Both the position numbers and the translations under genes were made by a program. The notes under the pieces are model-generated. The model was not told the DNA's origin. It searched no databases and worked only from the letters and a program-made list of their open reading frames with translations. A stretch of DNA of 42,045 nt from positions 1 to 42,045 of the forward strand of contig JAESQF010000069.1 in assembly GCA_016765295.1 (NCBI GenBank). Reading direction: 5' to 3'. Of the stretch, positions 20,762-29,268 are shown one piece after another; position 1 is the first letter of the stretch; the number at the start of each line of letters is the position of its first letter. The stretch comes from Oleispira sp. Its GTDB lineage: Bacteria; Pseudomonadota; Gammaproteobacteria; Pseudomonadales; Oceanobacteraceae.

Positions 20762-21931
20762 ATGGCCGCTAGCTATTCTATTGTTATTTTAGGGTGTGAT
20801 GATGATCTGCAACTAGCAGAGCATGTTGATCAATCCTTCGAAGTATTGATGGTTAAAAACGAAGCTGAGTGTTTACAGGCTTTATCTGATAATAAGCATC
20901 AACTGGTGCTGGTAGATATGACCTGCCCATCGATTCCTGTTGCTGACGTGTGCCGCAATATTAAAAGTGATTTTGATATCCCGGTAATCTTTGTCAACTC
21001 TCAAGAGTGCAATGAAGAGCGTTTAGCGGCGTATGACTGCGGTGCGGACGACTATTTAAGGGTGGAAGACTTAGCCACAGAGTTACATGGTCGTTTAGAG
21101 CGGATCATCATTAACAAGATCGCCAGCGACCAGTTGAAAGTACAATTGGCCCAAGCGAATGAAATGGCCTTTATCGCCATGTCGGATACCAGTGATCTTG
21201 GGGTTAATATTCAGTTTTTGCTCGATGTGAATAACTGTAATAATCTTGATGAACTGGGTATGCGTTTATTCCAAGCTCTAAAATCTTATCAAATTAATTG
21301 CAGTCTGCAGCTTCGTAGTCAATTTTATGAGAAGAATATGGAGCCTACGGGGATGGCAAAGCCGCTAGAATCTAAATTGTTGTCTGAAATGAAAGATCAA
21401 GGGCGTTATGTTGATTTTGCCCATCGATCAGTGATGAATTATGGTGCTGTTTCTTTATTGGTGAAAAATATGCCAATTGAGGATGAGAAGAAATACGGCG
21501 CGATTAAAGATAACGTATTCTCCCTTCTACAAGGTGCTGATGCCCGCATTCAAGCTTTAGATACCTTAGGTAGCTTAGACTTAGAAAAAAATCTTGTACG
21601 CAGTTTGACGATGAAGATGAAAGACATGATGTCGACGGTAGATAGCAGTTATCAAGGCGTTATGCGTGATATTGCTAGTGTTGTTGAAGAAATGGCTGAT
21701 AACATCGAAGCATCAATGCAGTATCTAGGGATGGATGAAGCGCAGGAAAAGAGTCTACAAACAACCATGGAAGTGGCTATTGTGGCCACCAATAAAATTT
21801 TTAATGAGGGGTTAAAGTTAGATAGCGATCTGCATGGATTTCTCGTTCATATCGATTCATTGTTCAAAACCGATAAAATTAACCCAGATCAAATGCAAAA
21901 AATTATTGAGAGCTTAGAAAAGCTCTCTTAG
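20762..21931 (+). CDS. Atypical receiver-domain protein with an unknown C-terminal domain
   Basis: 389 aa. Residues 1-115 follow the response-regulator receiver fold: acidic cluster CDDD (12-15), candidate phosphorylation site VLVDM (Asp52) and CGADDYL (93-99). Two of the usual switch residues are changed: the Ser/Thr of strand 4 is Asn79 (FVNS) and the Lys of DYLxKP is Val101. Phosphorylation-driven switching is therefore doubtful. The rest (about 120-389) is mostly helical with no DNA-binding or enzymatic domain I recognise. There is no kinase next to it. GAGG lies before the ATG. It could be a partner-binding adaptor. Confidence 0.75.
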   Translation: MAASYSIVILGCDDDLQLAEHVDQSFEVLMVKNEAECLQALSDNKHQLVLVDMTCPSIPVADVCRNIKSDFDIPVIFVNSQECNEERLAAYDCGADDYLRVEDLATELHGRLERIIINKIASDQLKVQLAQANEMAFIAMSDTSDLGVNIQFLLDVNNCNNLDELGMRLFQALKSYQINCSLQLRSQFYEKNMEPTGMAKPLESKLLSEMKDQGRYVDFAHRSVMNYGAVSLLVKNMPIEDEKKYGAIKDNVFSLLQGADARIQALDTLGSLDLEKNLVRSLTMKMKDMMSTVDSSYQGVMRDIASVVEEMADNIEASMQYLGMDEAQEKSLQTTMEVAIVATNKIFNEGLKLDSDLHGFLVHIDSLFKTDKINPDQMQKIIESLEKLS

Positions 21932-21956
21932 TGCGATGCCTGGCGTAGTAGAATAC

Positions 21957-22925
21957 CTAGCTTTGATCTAATGTAGGGGTGTCTTCACACCTATCATGCC
22001 CTTCCATATCCACCAACCAAGGTGGGTTAGGCCTTACCCGTTCAATAACGAAATCAACAAAGCTTCTTACCTTGGCCGAAAGGTGTCGATTACTGGCATA
22101 CAGCGCATGAATGGGATGTGCCTCAAATGGCCAGTCACATAAAATAGGGACTAAATTTTTACTTTTAATGGCGGATGCTGCTATTAAAACAGGCAGTGCT
22201 GCGATGCCCGCTCCAGATAAAGCCAGTGTATACAAACTAGAGAGATCATTAACCTTTAATCGAGGTTTGAGATTCACATTAATCTCTTGGTCATTCGGCC
22301 CTTTAAGAGACCACTGATTCCAGCCAGTTGCTGCTAGTATTTGATGATTGGCTAGTTCATCGGGATGATTAGGTTTACCAAATCTAGCAATGTAATCTGG
22401 ACTAGCGCATACCATGGCTTTAACGTCGCCTAAGTAGCGGCCGATTAAAGATGAATCTTCTAGTTGACCGACACGAAAAGCCACATCAATACCATCTTGT
22501 ACCAAATCTAATAGCTGGTCACTCAATACTAAGTCAATATTAACTTGTGGGTGCAGTTCCATGAATTCGGCGATGAGGCCAGATAATACTGTTGAACCAA
22601 ATAATACCGGGGCTGTAATACGCAAGGTTCCTGTAGGAGTACTCTGCATTTGCGTCACCGCGATGTTGGCTTCTTCTATCTCGCCTAGAATTCGCGCACA
22701 GTGAGCGTGATAAGCGCTACCGGTATCGGTAAGGCTTAGGCTTCGAGTAGTACGCTGAATTAAGCGCACCCCTAGCCTCTCTTCTAACTGAGTGATCTTT
22801 CGACTGACGGTGGATTTAGGTAGCCCTAGAGCTTTGGCTGCGCCGGTAAAACTTCCTGCTTCGACGACTCGAACGAATATGGCCATTTCATTTAAATCAA
22901 ATTCTTCACGTCTACCGATAAGCAT
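21957..22925 (-). CDS. LysR-type transcriptional regulator
   Basis: 322 aa. The N-terminal winged helix-turn-helix is clear (FVRVVEAGSFTGAAKALGLPKSTVSRKITQLEERLGVRLIQRTTRSLSLTDTG), followed by the two-lobed effector domain (about 95-300), with the common family phrase LRITAPVLFGSTVLSGLIAEFMELHPQV. It belongs to the group annotated as DsdA/AaeR-like LTTRs from its opening DLNEMAIFVRVVEAGSF, but the target is unknown. No divergently transcribed gene adjoins it, so the usual neighbour clue is missing. Its end is 26 bases from the receiver-protein gene, convergent. Confidence 0.93.
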   Translation of the reverse strand: MLIGRREEFDLNEMAIFVRVVEAGSFTGAAKALGLPKSTVSRKITQLEERLGVRLIQRTTRSLSLTDTGSAYHAHCARILGEIEEANIAVTQMQSTPTGTLRITAPVLFGSTVLSGLIAEFMELHPQVNIDLVLSDQLLDLVQDGIDVAFRVGQLEDSSLIGRYLGDVKAMVCASPDYIARFGKPNHPDELANHQILAATGWNQWSLKGPNDQEINVNLKPRLKVNDLSSLYTLALSGAGIAALPVLIAASAIKSKNLVPILCDWPFEAHPIHALYASNRHLSAKVRSFVDFVIERVRPNPPWLVDMEGHDRCEDTPTLDQS

Positions 22926-23051
22926 TAGAATACCCGCTTTGGACTGATTGCACTAAAATTGCACATTATATGTATTAGGAATATCTAATGTGAGGGTTGT
23001 GACCCTAGAAAACAACCCTCAAGCTATCTTCTTTATTGGCTGCTTGCTAGA

Positions 23052-23492
23052 TTATATTTGTTTTAAAATAACTTGAGTTATCGCCGCTTGCACGCTTTCT
23101 TCTTGGCCTACCGGGCGGTGGAGTCGTGTTGTTATGCCTAGTTTCTGTTCGATATTTTTTAATTGCAAAGGGACATCAATACGCAAGTGGCGACCCGCGG
23201 CAAAAAATAATGGGTAAATATTGATGATTTGGTAACCGTCTTTCACCAACATTTCACAAACATGCTCTAGGCTTGGCTCGCACAGTTCCATATAACTTAA
23301 CTCAATACGCGTAGACTCAGCGGCGTTTGGGTTTTCTCGATCCTTTTTTTTGATCGTTTCTGCGATGGCTTCAAAGGGCGCTTGCCATTGTGGATCTCGG
23401 CTGCCGTGAGCCAGTAATACATTGGCGCTTAATACTTTGGTGTTTAATACATCGGCGCTTAATTCGTTAGCCATGGAAAATTCTTCAATCAT
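23052..23492 (-). CDS. Short CbiX/SirB-type sirohydrochlorin chelatase
   Basis: 146 aa, single-domain size for CbiX(S)/SirB. Metal-binding signatures are LLAHGSRDPQW (His29) and PLFFAAGRHLRIDVP (His102), with the family's ELSYMELCEPSL between them. The protein inserts Co2+ or Fe2+ into sirohydrochlorin, for B12 or siroheme respectively. Because the window shows B12 uptake rather than synthesis, siroheme is the more likely product here, but this is inference. The N-terminus before LLAHG contains three 15-bp units (23415-23459) coding LSADV/LNTKV/LSANV. An alternative ATG at 23474 (Met7) is possible; neither start has a strong ribosome binding site. Confidence 0.87.
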   Translation of the reverse strand: MIEEFSMANELSADVLNTKVLSANVLLAHGSRDPQWQAPFEAIAETIKKKDRENPNAAESTRIELSYMELCEPSLEHVCEMLVKDGYQIINIYPLFFAAGRHLRIDVPLQLKNIEQKLGITTRLHRPVGQEESVQAAITQVILKQI

Positions 23493-23826
23493 TTATAATT
23501 GTGATAGCGCTAGTATAACGCTATCGCTCTATAGCTTGGTATGTAAGTAAAAAATAATTGGATCCGAATTAATCTAGGACTAACCTGACATTGTTGTACA
23601 AAATAAAAAAACCACTTGAAATCAGTAGTTTAGCTGAGTGTGTTAAGTAATTAGCTATATCGAATAAAGTAACAAAGTGCCTAAAAAGATATATAAAATC
23701 ACGATAATAATAACTGAAAAATGACGCGATAAAATGGTCTGTAGTTTTCTGTTATTTCGGTTTGAAAAGCATCGAAATACTAGCTAAAACTAATAGTGAA
23801 TCATTTGTTATAGGTAGTTGACCCAC
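23493..23826. other. Intergenic region, AT-rich
   Basis: 334 bases between the divergent chelatase gene and the small unknown gene. It is AT-rich and must hold both promoters, but I see no convincing operator, hairpin or small gene in it. Confidence 0.5.
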
Positions 23827-24156
23827 ATGAATATCAGTCGTCAGCAAGTAGGTCGTTTTTTATATGAGTTTGATGAAAAGTATCAGGTAACGTATGTGAA
23901 TTTTTCGCGTGCGAATGAATTAGCTGATGCGCAATTAATTATGACATTAGAGAGTGGCTGTGAAAGGCAGACCTTTGCATTTTCTCAACCTCATTTTAAT
24001 GATATTGAAAAGAACTTAATTACCTCTAAGGGTATCTATGTCGCTAGCTTGAAGAGTTCGCCGCTATCGCCCCATAGAGTCGAAATAGGGGATGCGGAAG
24101 GTGGCTTTGTTTACTTCACCGCAAAGAATGTGAAAAATATAACGCCGACCGCATAA
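23827..24156 (+). CDS. Hypothetical small cytoplasmic protein
   Basis: 109 aa from the ATG at 23827 (MNISRQQVGRFLYEFDEKYQ). A TTG three codons earlier is an alternative, with AGG too close to it. No signal peptide, membrane segment or cysteine-rich motif is seen; the protein has a mixed strand/helix look and an acidic middle. I do not recognise the family. It is a single-gene unit closed by a perfect 19-bp terminator hairpin shared with the convergent gene, which supports it as a real gene. Confidence 0.6.
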   Translation: MNISRQQVGRFLYEFDEKYQVTYVNFSRANELADAQLIMTLESGCERQTFAFSQPHFNDIEKNLITSKGIYVASLKSSPLSPHRVEIGDAEGGFVYFTAKNVKNITPTA

Positions 24157-24222
24157 GATGCTTTCGGCTGATTAAGCGCTATTGCATGCAACCTAGCGAA
24201 TGAGTGCTGGTGGTTAAGTATT

Positions 24223-24267
24223 AGGCATAAAAAAAGCAATATCTTAGGTATTGCTTTTTTTATGCCT
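24223..24267. terminator. Bidirectional terminator
   Basis: A perfect 19-bp inverted repeat (AGGCATAAAAAAAGCAATA and its complement) with a 7-base loop lies between two convergent small genes. A and T runs within the arms serve both strands. Confidence 0.85.
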
Positions 24268-24287
24268 ATGAGAAAGTATTAAGCAGA

Positions 24288-24704
24288 TTAAAACAGTTGT
24301 AATACGAGAGCAGCAGTTTCGCAATAATCCTTTTCTTTTACATCATTCTTTTGCTTAGCCTGTTTCGATTTAATAAAGGTATAGCTGTTCGGTGAACCTT
24401 TGCAGATATTCACACCGAGCACATTGTTTTGTGATTTAACAAATAAATTCATACTAACATCGCCCCGGGTGCGCGAGCGTAAATGCATCTTTTTAGGGGA
24501 GATGGTATAGGATTTGATGCCATCTTTGGCGGTGACATTCATGCTTTGGCCAGGAGGGGCGTTAACGAAAGTCGCATCGTCGCGAATTTCTATACTGGTC
24601 CAGTTGCTATCGGTTTGTACTTCCAACTCATAAATTTGTTCCGCTGCTATTGCAGGTTGAAAAGCTGCAAGGCTAATGCAACTTGCCAATAAAAATCGGT
24701 TCAT
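24288..24704 (-). CDS. Hypothetical secreted protein
   Basis: 138 aa. A typical signal peptide (about 1-20, ending AIAA) implies export to the periplasm or beyond. The mature part has short beta-like strands, a basic segment (about 70-85) and two cysteines (in NICKGS and DYCETA) that could form a disulphide. I do not recognise the family. It is convergent with the unknown gene at 23827 and upstream-adjacent to nothing informative. Confidence 0.65.
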   Translation of the reverse strand: MNRFLLASCISLAAFQPAIAAEQIYELEVQTDSNWTSIEIRDDATFVNAPPGQSMNVTAKDGIKSYTISPKKMHLRSRTRGDVSMNLFVKSQNNVLGVNICKGSPNSYTFIKSKQAKQKNDVKEKDYCETAALVLQLF

Positions 24705-24872
24705 AATGTATATCCCTGATAACGCGGGCTGTGCGAAATTGCTTTTTAGTCTTAGTTATATAGTAGACGTTTTTTAGAACGTCAAATTTTCAGAGGATGT
24801 TGGAAAGGAGTAGGTTAGCGCTTACATACGATACAGCCATTGATATAAACGCTATTTTCAGAGAATTATTAT

Positions 24873-26252
24873 TTATAAATGATTTTCAGCATATTCGGCT
24901 AAGAGAGAGCGTGGTGATCCTTGTAAGTTAATGGTGCCGCCATGGTCAAAGTCTTTAAATCTTTCGACTAGGTAGGTCAATCCGGTACTGATTGGGGTTA
25001 AATAGGGGGTATCAATTTGTGAAAGGTTGCCTAAGCAGATTACCTTACTACCCGTACCCGCACGGGTGATGATGGTTTTTATTTGGTGAGGTGTTAAGTT
25101 TTGGCACTCATCGATTAAGATTAAGCTCTGCTGAAAACTACGACCACGAATATAATTGAGCGATTTAAACTGCAGCGGGACTTTTTGCAGTATGTAATCC
25201 ACGCTACTGGGGGCATTATCGTCCTCACTATGCAGCGCTTCTAAGTTATCCGTAATTGCTCCTAGCCAAGGTTCCATTTTTTCAGCTTCAGTGCCGGGTA
25301 AATATCCAATATCTTCATCTAATCCTCGAGTACTGCGCGTTGCGATAATACGTTTAAACTGCTGCTGAGCAACCGTCATCTCAATGGCAGCGGCAAGGGC
25401 TAAAATAGTTTTACCTGAGCCCGCTTGGCCCGTAAGAGAAACGATATGAATGTTTGGGTCGAGTAATAGGTTTAATGCCAGCGCTTGTATTATATCCCTA
25501 GGTTTAAGCCCCCAGGCTTGCTGCTGCATTAGATGTTCTTTGGGTAAGTCGATAAGAGTGACGGTTTCTTCATCAATGGCCGTAATGCGTCCGACAAAAT
25601 CCTGTTCATCGATAATGAAATGATTGATATGCACATTTTCTGGCAGTGCTTGTTTTAAAACCTTGTGATAAGTCCCCGTGGCATCGTGGAAGGTTTCAAC
25701 TTGCTGTTGGTCTTCCCAGAAGGAGCCCTCTAGGGCATGAAATCCTTTTTCTAACAGTTCAACATCCGATAATAATTGATCGTTGGTATAATCTTGTGCG
25801 GCAATACCACAACCGCGGGCTTTCAATCGCATATTGATATCTTTGGTAATCAAAGTGACAGTGCGCTTGGGGTCATCTTTTTGCAGTTTTACTAGGCTGT
25901 TGATTATTTTGTTGTCATTGAGATTGGTCGGTAAGACCTGTGATGGCTGATCGAAGGTGTCGAGTAATATAGAGAAGGTGCCTAGGGTTGTTTCATCATC
26001 TCTTAGAATCGGCACGCCTTTGGCAATTTCTAGCGGCGGCGCATCACCAATAATGTGATCAATTTGACGAATGGCTTCACGACAATCCGCAGCAATGGCT
26101 TGTTTGCCCATTTTTAATTTATCCAACTCCTCCAAAACAATCATCGGTATAACAACCTGATGTTCTTGGAATTGTAGGATCGCGCTGGGGTCATGAATAA
26201 GGACGTTAGTATCGAGTATATAAAGCTTATGTGCTGCTTTTTGTGCTGCCAT
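24873..26252 (-). CDS. PhoH2-type protein: PIN ribonuclease domain fused to PhoH ATPase
   Basis: 459 aa. The N-terminal PIN domain (about 10-150) begins KLYILDTNVLIHDP with acidic residues (DTN; EELD; DCREA) expected of a metal-dependent nuclease. The C-terminal PhoH ATPase (about 250-459) has Walker A SLTGQAGSGKTILAL and Walker B SLILIDECQNLTPHQ, then TRAGTGSKVICLGN. Family knowledge: PhoH2 proteins of mycobacteria act as sequence-specific RNA unwinding and cleaving enzymes, sometimes with a small upstream antitoxin-like gene. No such small gene overlaps here. It is monocistronic by layout. Confidence 0.93.
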   Translation of the reverse strand: MAAQKAAHKLYILDTNVLIHDPSAILQFQEHQVVIPMIVLEELDKLKMGKQAIAADCREAIRQIDHIIGDAPPLEIAKGVPILRDDETTLGTFSILLDTFDQPSQVLPTNLNDNKIINSLVKLQKDDPKRTVTLITKDINMRLKARGCGIAAQDYTNDQLLSDVELLEKGFHALEGSFWEDQQQVETFHDATGTYHKVLKQALPENVHINHFIIDEQDFVGRITAIDEETVTLIDLPKEHLMQQQAWGLKPRDIIQALALNLLLDPNIHIVSLTGQAGSGKTILALAAAIEMTVAQQQFKRIIATRSTRGLDEDIGYLPGTEAEKMEPWLGAITDNLEALHSEDDNAPSSVDYILQKVPLQFKSLNYIRGRSFQQSLILIDECQNLTPHQIKTIITRAGTGSKVICLGNLSQIDTPYLTPISTGLTYLVERFKDFDHGGTINLQGSPRSLLAEYAENHL

Positions 26253-26453
26253 GCAAAATACCTCTAAGCCTGAAAAATAAGCCTGAAAGAAAGAGGAGCT
26301 TGGCGAAATGAGTAAGTTGTTGGTGCACTTATTCCATCAAGGCCCCACTGATTTTAGTCTGCCTCTAATTCCTAGTCTTGCCAAGTCTTTATTGTATCTA
26401 AAGTGCAGCAGGGTATGCTGTCAGCATAATTAATGAGTTTAAAAGGTGATGTA

Positions 26454-26915
26454 ATGCGTATATTTCAATTAATTTCTGCAGCAACTTTGTTTTTGTTTGC
26501 TTCAGTATCTTGGGCGCAAGACCCTGTATTAGGCCAATGGCATACGATAGATGATGAAACCAATAAGATTAAGAGTCTAGTTACCTTATCCGTGGCAGAG
26601 GATGGCACGATCGTTGGCGTAATTACTAAAATTCTAAAAGAAAAAGAAGAAGGTGAAGATGGGCTGTGTCGCAAGTGCGAAGGCGATTTGAAAGACCAGC
26701 CAATTGAAGGTATGAAGTTTATGTGGGGATTTAAAAAGATTGCTGAAGGGCAGTGGGAAGAAGGAAAATTATTAGACCCAGAATCTGGCGATGTGTATAG
26801 CGGCAATATTAATATTACCGATGATCCTTCTAAATTGGATATTCGTGGTTATGTCGGAATCTCGTTATTTGGTCGCTCTCAGACTTGGGAAAAAGTAGAA
26901 GCTGCAAAGATTTAA
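26454..26915 (+). CDS. DUF2147 family exported protein
   Basis: 153 aa from the ATG at 26454, preferred to the one at 26433 because AGGTGA precedes it and a normal signal peptide follows (MRIFQLISAATLFLFASVSWAQ). The mature protein opens with DPVLGQWHTIDDETNKIKSLVTL and contains CRKCEGDLKDQPIEGMKFMWGF, which match the DUF2147 pattern. Family knowledge: small periplasmic or secreted lipocalin-like beta proteins of unknown function, common in Proteobacteria. The two close cysteines (CRKC) are typical. It is followed by a dyad, then the TRAP operon. Confidence 0.87.
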   Translation: MRIFQLISAATLFLFASVSWAQDPVLGQWHTIDDETNKIKSLVTLSVAEDGTIVGVITKILKEKEEGEDGLCRKCEGDLKDQPIEGMKFMWGFKKIAEGQWEEGKLLDPESGDVYSGNINITDDPSKLDIRGYVGISLFGRSQTWEKVEAAKI

Positions 26916-26944
26916 TCCTTCTAAAACATGAATCAGTGAGGTGT

Positions 26945-26975
26945 TTTTAAGCTAGAGGTTAACTCTGGCTTAAAA
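26945..26975 (+). other. Inverted repeat after the DUF2147 gene
   Basis: TTTTAAGC+TAGAG pairs with CTCTG+GCTTAAAA (one T-G pair) around GTTAA. No T-run follows on the plus strand; it may stop transcription weakly or protect the mRNA 3' end. Confidence 0.45.
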
Positions 26976-27124
26976 GAACCTTTGCTGATTGAATGTTTGA
27001 TCTATGATACCCCATGGTGAACAACCTGCCTCTTTGATACCCGCCTGCAAAGGCTAGCATTGGAAAACAATTGCTGTATTATCGCAGGCCAAAATAACAA
27101 AAAATTACATCACCGGGGTTTTCA

Positions 27125-28135
27125 ATGTATCAAGGCATACGTGCGTCCTTAGCGGCACTTCTTTTAATAGCATCTACTGGCTGTAGTGTTATCTATTCTA
27201 CGACTGGCTCCTTTGCTTACGATTATTCCGAAAGCTATGCCATGCCTTACGTTATGAAAACCGATGATATACCAATGAGCTGCGCCATGAGCGAAGCCAT
27301 GACCCCGATGTTGCTTTCGTTTAGTGAAGTAACGAGTACTCCAGATCGTCTTGCGACCAGCATGTATATGCAAGCGGGTGCCTGTGCAGAAGCGAAAGCT
27401 AATGAAGAAGGCCTAGCGTATTTACGTGCATATAAAGCGCAAAACATCGGCGAAGCGAAAGATGCTCGTATTCGCCAGAAACGTTTGTTTGCACTTGCCG
27501 CAAACCGCCAATACAAAGGTTATAAGCACCTAGTGGCAGAGTTTGGTGAGCCGGGCGAAGCATGCCCTGATCTTGATGAAGAAGACGAGTTTTTTTGGCT
27601 GCTAGGTCTTATTAGTGGTCTACAGGCGGTAATGAGTGATGTGCGTGGCCAAGGTGAAGTTGGCGTACCAAAAGATATTGCAATGAAATCTGTTCGTGGC
27701 ACTCAGTGTCTAGATGCAGAGCGCTGGTGGGGTGTACCTCAGGCTATGCAAGCCGCTGTTTGGACTATGATGCCTGATAACGCGCCAGAAGGTGTGGATC
27801 CTTGGCAAGAACTTGCTGATGCCAGTGATATAGCAGGTGATGCCGGTGTTCGTTTAGCTCAGGCGATTGAAGTTGTTATCGCTGATGGTTCTGGTAATGA
27901 AGAACGCTTACGTGATGCTATTCGTCGTCATGCACAGTCAATAAAAACCACCCCTGCTAATGAGCAATACCGCATGTTAGATATTGTTGCTACTCAGCAG
28001 ATACTCGCGGTATCTGATCGTTTATGGACAGAAGGCACGGGTAGTCGTACGCCTATTGGTGGTTTAGGAACTTTCTGGGATGACAAATCCCCAGCAGAAG
28101 AAGCGTTAGATATTGATGACTTATTAGGAGATTAA
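27125..28135 (+). CDS. TatT-like lipoprotein, TRAP transporter T-component
   Basis: 336 aa. Lipoprotein signal with lipobox at Cys20 (IASTGC). The mature protein is helical with repeated Ala-rich helix pairs, in keeping with the TPR-like fold of the TRAP-associated T-component family (TatT, first described with TatP in Treponema pallidum). Assignment rests on overall resemblance plus context: a binding protein starts 4 bases downstream and a TRAP permease follows. Family knowledge: TatT is thought to assemble as a trimer with the substrate-binding protein and bind hydrophobic ligands. Its C-terminus ends in an acidic DIDDLLGD. Confidence 0.78.
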   Translation: MYQGIRASLAALLLIASTGCSVIYSTTGSFAYDYSESYAMPYVMKTDDIPMSCAMSEAMTPMLLSFSEVTSTPDRLATSMYMQAGACAEAKANEEGLAYLRAYKAQNIGEAKDARIRQKRLFALAANRQYKGYKHLVAEFGEPGEACPDLDEEDEFFWLLGLISGLQAVMSDVRGQGEVGVPKDIAMKSVRGTQCLDAERWWGVPQAMQAAVWTMMPDNAPEGVDPWQELADASDIAGDAGVRLAQAIEVVIADGSGNEERLRDAIRRHAQSIKTTPANEQYRMLDIVATQQILAVSDRLWTEGTGSRTPIGGLGTFWDDKSPAEEALDIDDLLGD

Positions 28136-28139
28136 TATT

Positions 28140-29147
28140 ATGCGTACATTATTATCATTGATCTTGGTGCTGCCACTATTGGCATTAGCACAAGTGCCGC
28201 AATCGAATCCATTACCCAAGCTGAGTGTTTGTGTTTTTGACCCACTGGGTGCAAATGGTCCTTTGTTCAATACCATGAAAGATTACCGCACGGTAGCATT
28301 TGAGTGGGGAGCTGATGTAGAGCCGCGGGCTTATACCGATGAGAAAATTGCGGTAGATGATTTTAAAGCCGGGCAGTGTGATGCTGCTCTGGTGACTGGG
28401 TCTCGTGCTCGTCCATTCAATAAATTTTCGGCAACGATTGGGGCGATTGGGGCGATTCCTGACGAGACCATGTTGCGCTCTTTGTTGGCGACAATTTCAA
28501 GTAAAAAAGCCGCAAAGTATATGCGTGAAGGCCAGTATGAAATAGCGGGTATTATGCCTGCGGGACCTATCTATTTATTCACCCGTGATCGCACCATTGA
28601 TACTGTTGAAAAGTTATCCGGTAAGCGTATTGCAACGATTGATTATGATAAACCTTCAATTTTCTTGGTTAATCATATTGGTGCTTCTATGGTGCCATCA
28701 AATTCAGCTAATTTTTCTGGCAAATTTAATAACGGCAGCGTGGATGTAGCTTATGCACCAGCCGTTGCTTATAAGCCATTAGAGCTTTATAAGGGTTTAC
28801 AAGATAACGGCGGGGTATTACGTTTTAATTTGGCTTATATGGATTTTCAAATCATTATTCGTGCGGATAAATTCCCCAAAGGTTTTGGGCAGAAATCTCG
28901 TACTAGGGTGGCTAGCTATTTTGACCGAGTGAATGAAACGGTTGAAAAAGCGACTCAAGAAATTGATGAAAAGTATTGGATGGATTTATCAGTGGAAACA
29001 ACGCAGCAATATAATGAAATGCTGCGTGATGTGCGTATTAAATTACGTGATGAAGGGATATATAGCGGGAAAATGTTAAAGCTGATGCGAAAATTGCGTT
29101 GTAAAGCTAATCCTGCGGCAGCCGAATGTACTGAAAAACTTGAATAA
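28140..29147 (+). CDS. Periplasmic solute-binding protein of a TatT-type TRAP transporter
   Basis: 335 aa. Signal peptide about 1-17 (ending LALA). The mature domain opens KLSVCVFDPLGANGPLF and later has the DVAYAPAVAYKPLELYKGL stretch, similar to DctP-like periplasmic binding folds though divergent. The C-terminus has two cysteines (RCKANPAAAEC). The ATG has GGAG at a good distance and lies 4 bases after the TatT stop, so the pair is co-translated. The ligand is unknown; a hydrophobic or organic acid ligand is only a guess from the TatT partner. A hairpin follows the gene before the permease. Confidence 0.82.
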   Translation: MRTLLSLILVLPLLALAQVPQSNPLPKLSVCVFDPLGANGPLFNTMKDYRTVAFEWGADVEPRAYTDEKIAVDDFKAGQCDAALVTGSRARPFNKFSATIGAIGAIPDETMLRSLLATISSKKAAKYMREGQYEIAGIMPAGPIYLFTRDRTIDTVEKLSGKRIATIDYDKPSIFLVNHIGASMVPSNSANFSGKFNNGSVDVAYAPAVAYKPLELYKGLQDNGGVLRFNLAYMDFQIIIRADKFPKGFGQKSRTRVASYFDRVNETVEKATQEIDEKYWMDLSVETTQQYNEMLRDVRIKLRDEGIYSGKMLKLMRKLRCKANPAAAECTEKLE

Positions 29148-29166
29148 AGTTATTTTCTGAATAATT

Positions 29167-29190
29167 AAGCGAAGGGATATACCTTCGCTT
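29167..29190 (+). other. Intercistronic hairpin between binding protein and permease genes
   Basis: AAGCGAAGG pairs perfectly with CCTTCGCTT around GATATA, with little T after it. Such hairpins in transporter operons often protect the upstream mRNA, giving more binding protein than permease. Confidence 0.6.
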
Positions 29191-29268
29191 GTTAGAAAAA
29201 TAAACAATAAATATAAGAAAAGCATTTCTCGAAACATCTAGAAACATCTAGAAATATAGGTAACTATC

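Noticed and set aside
23052-23492. Treating the small CbiX-like gene as evidence for cobalamin synthesis
   Set aside because: A single chelatase equally serves siroheme; no other cobalamin synthesis gene is in the window and the B12 genes here are for uptake.
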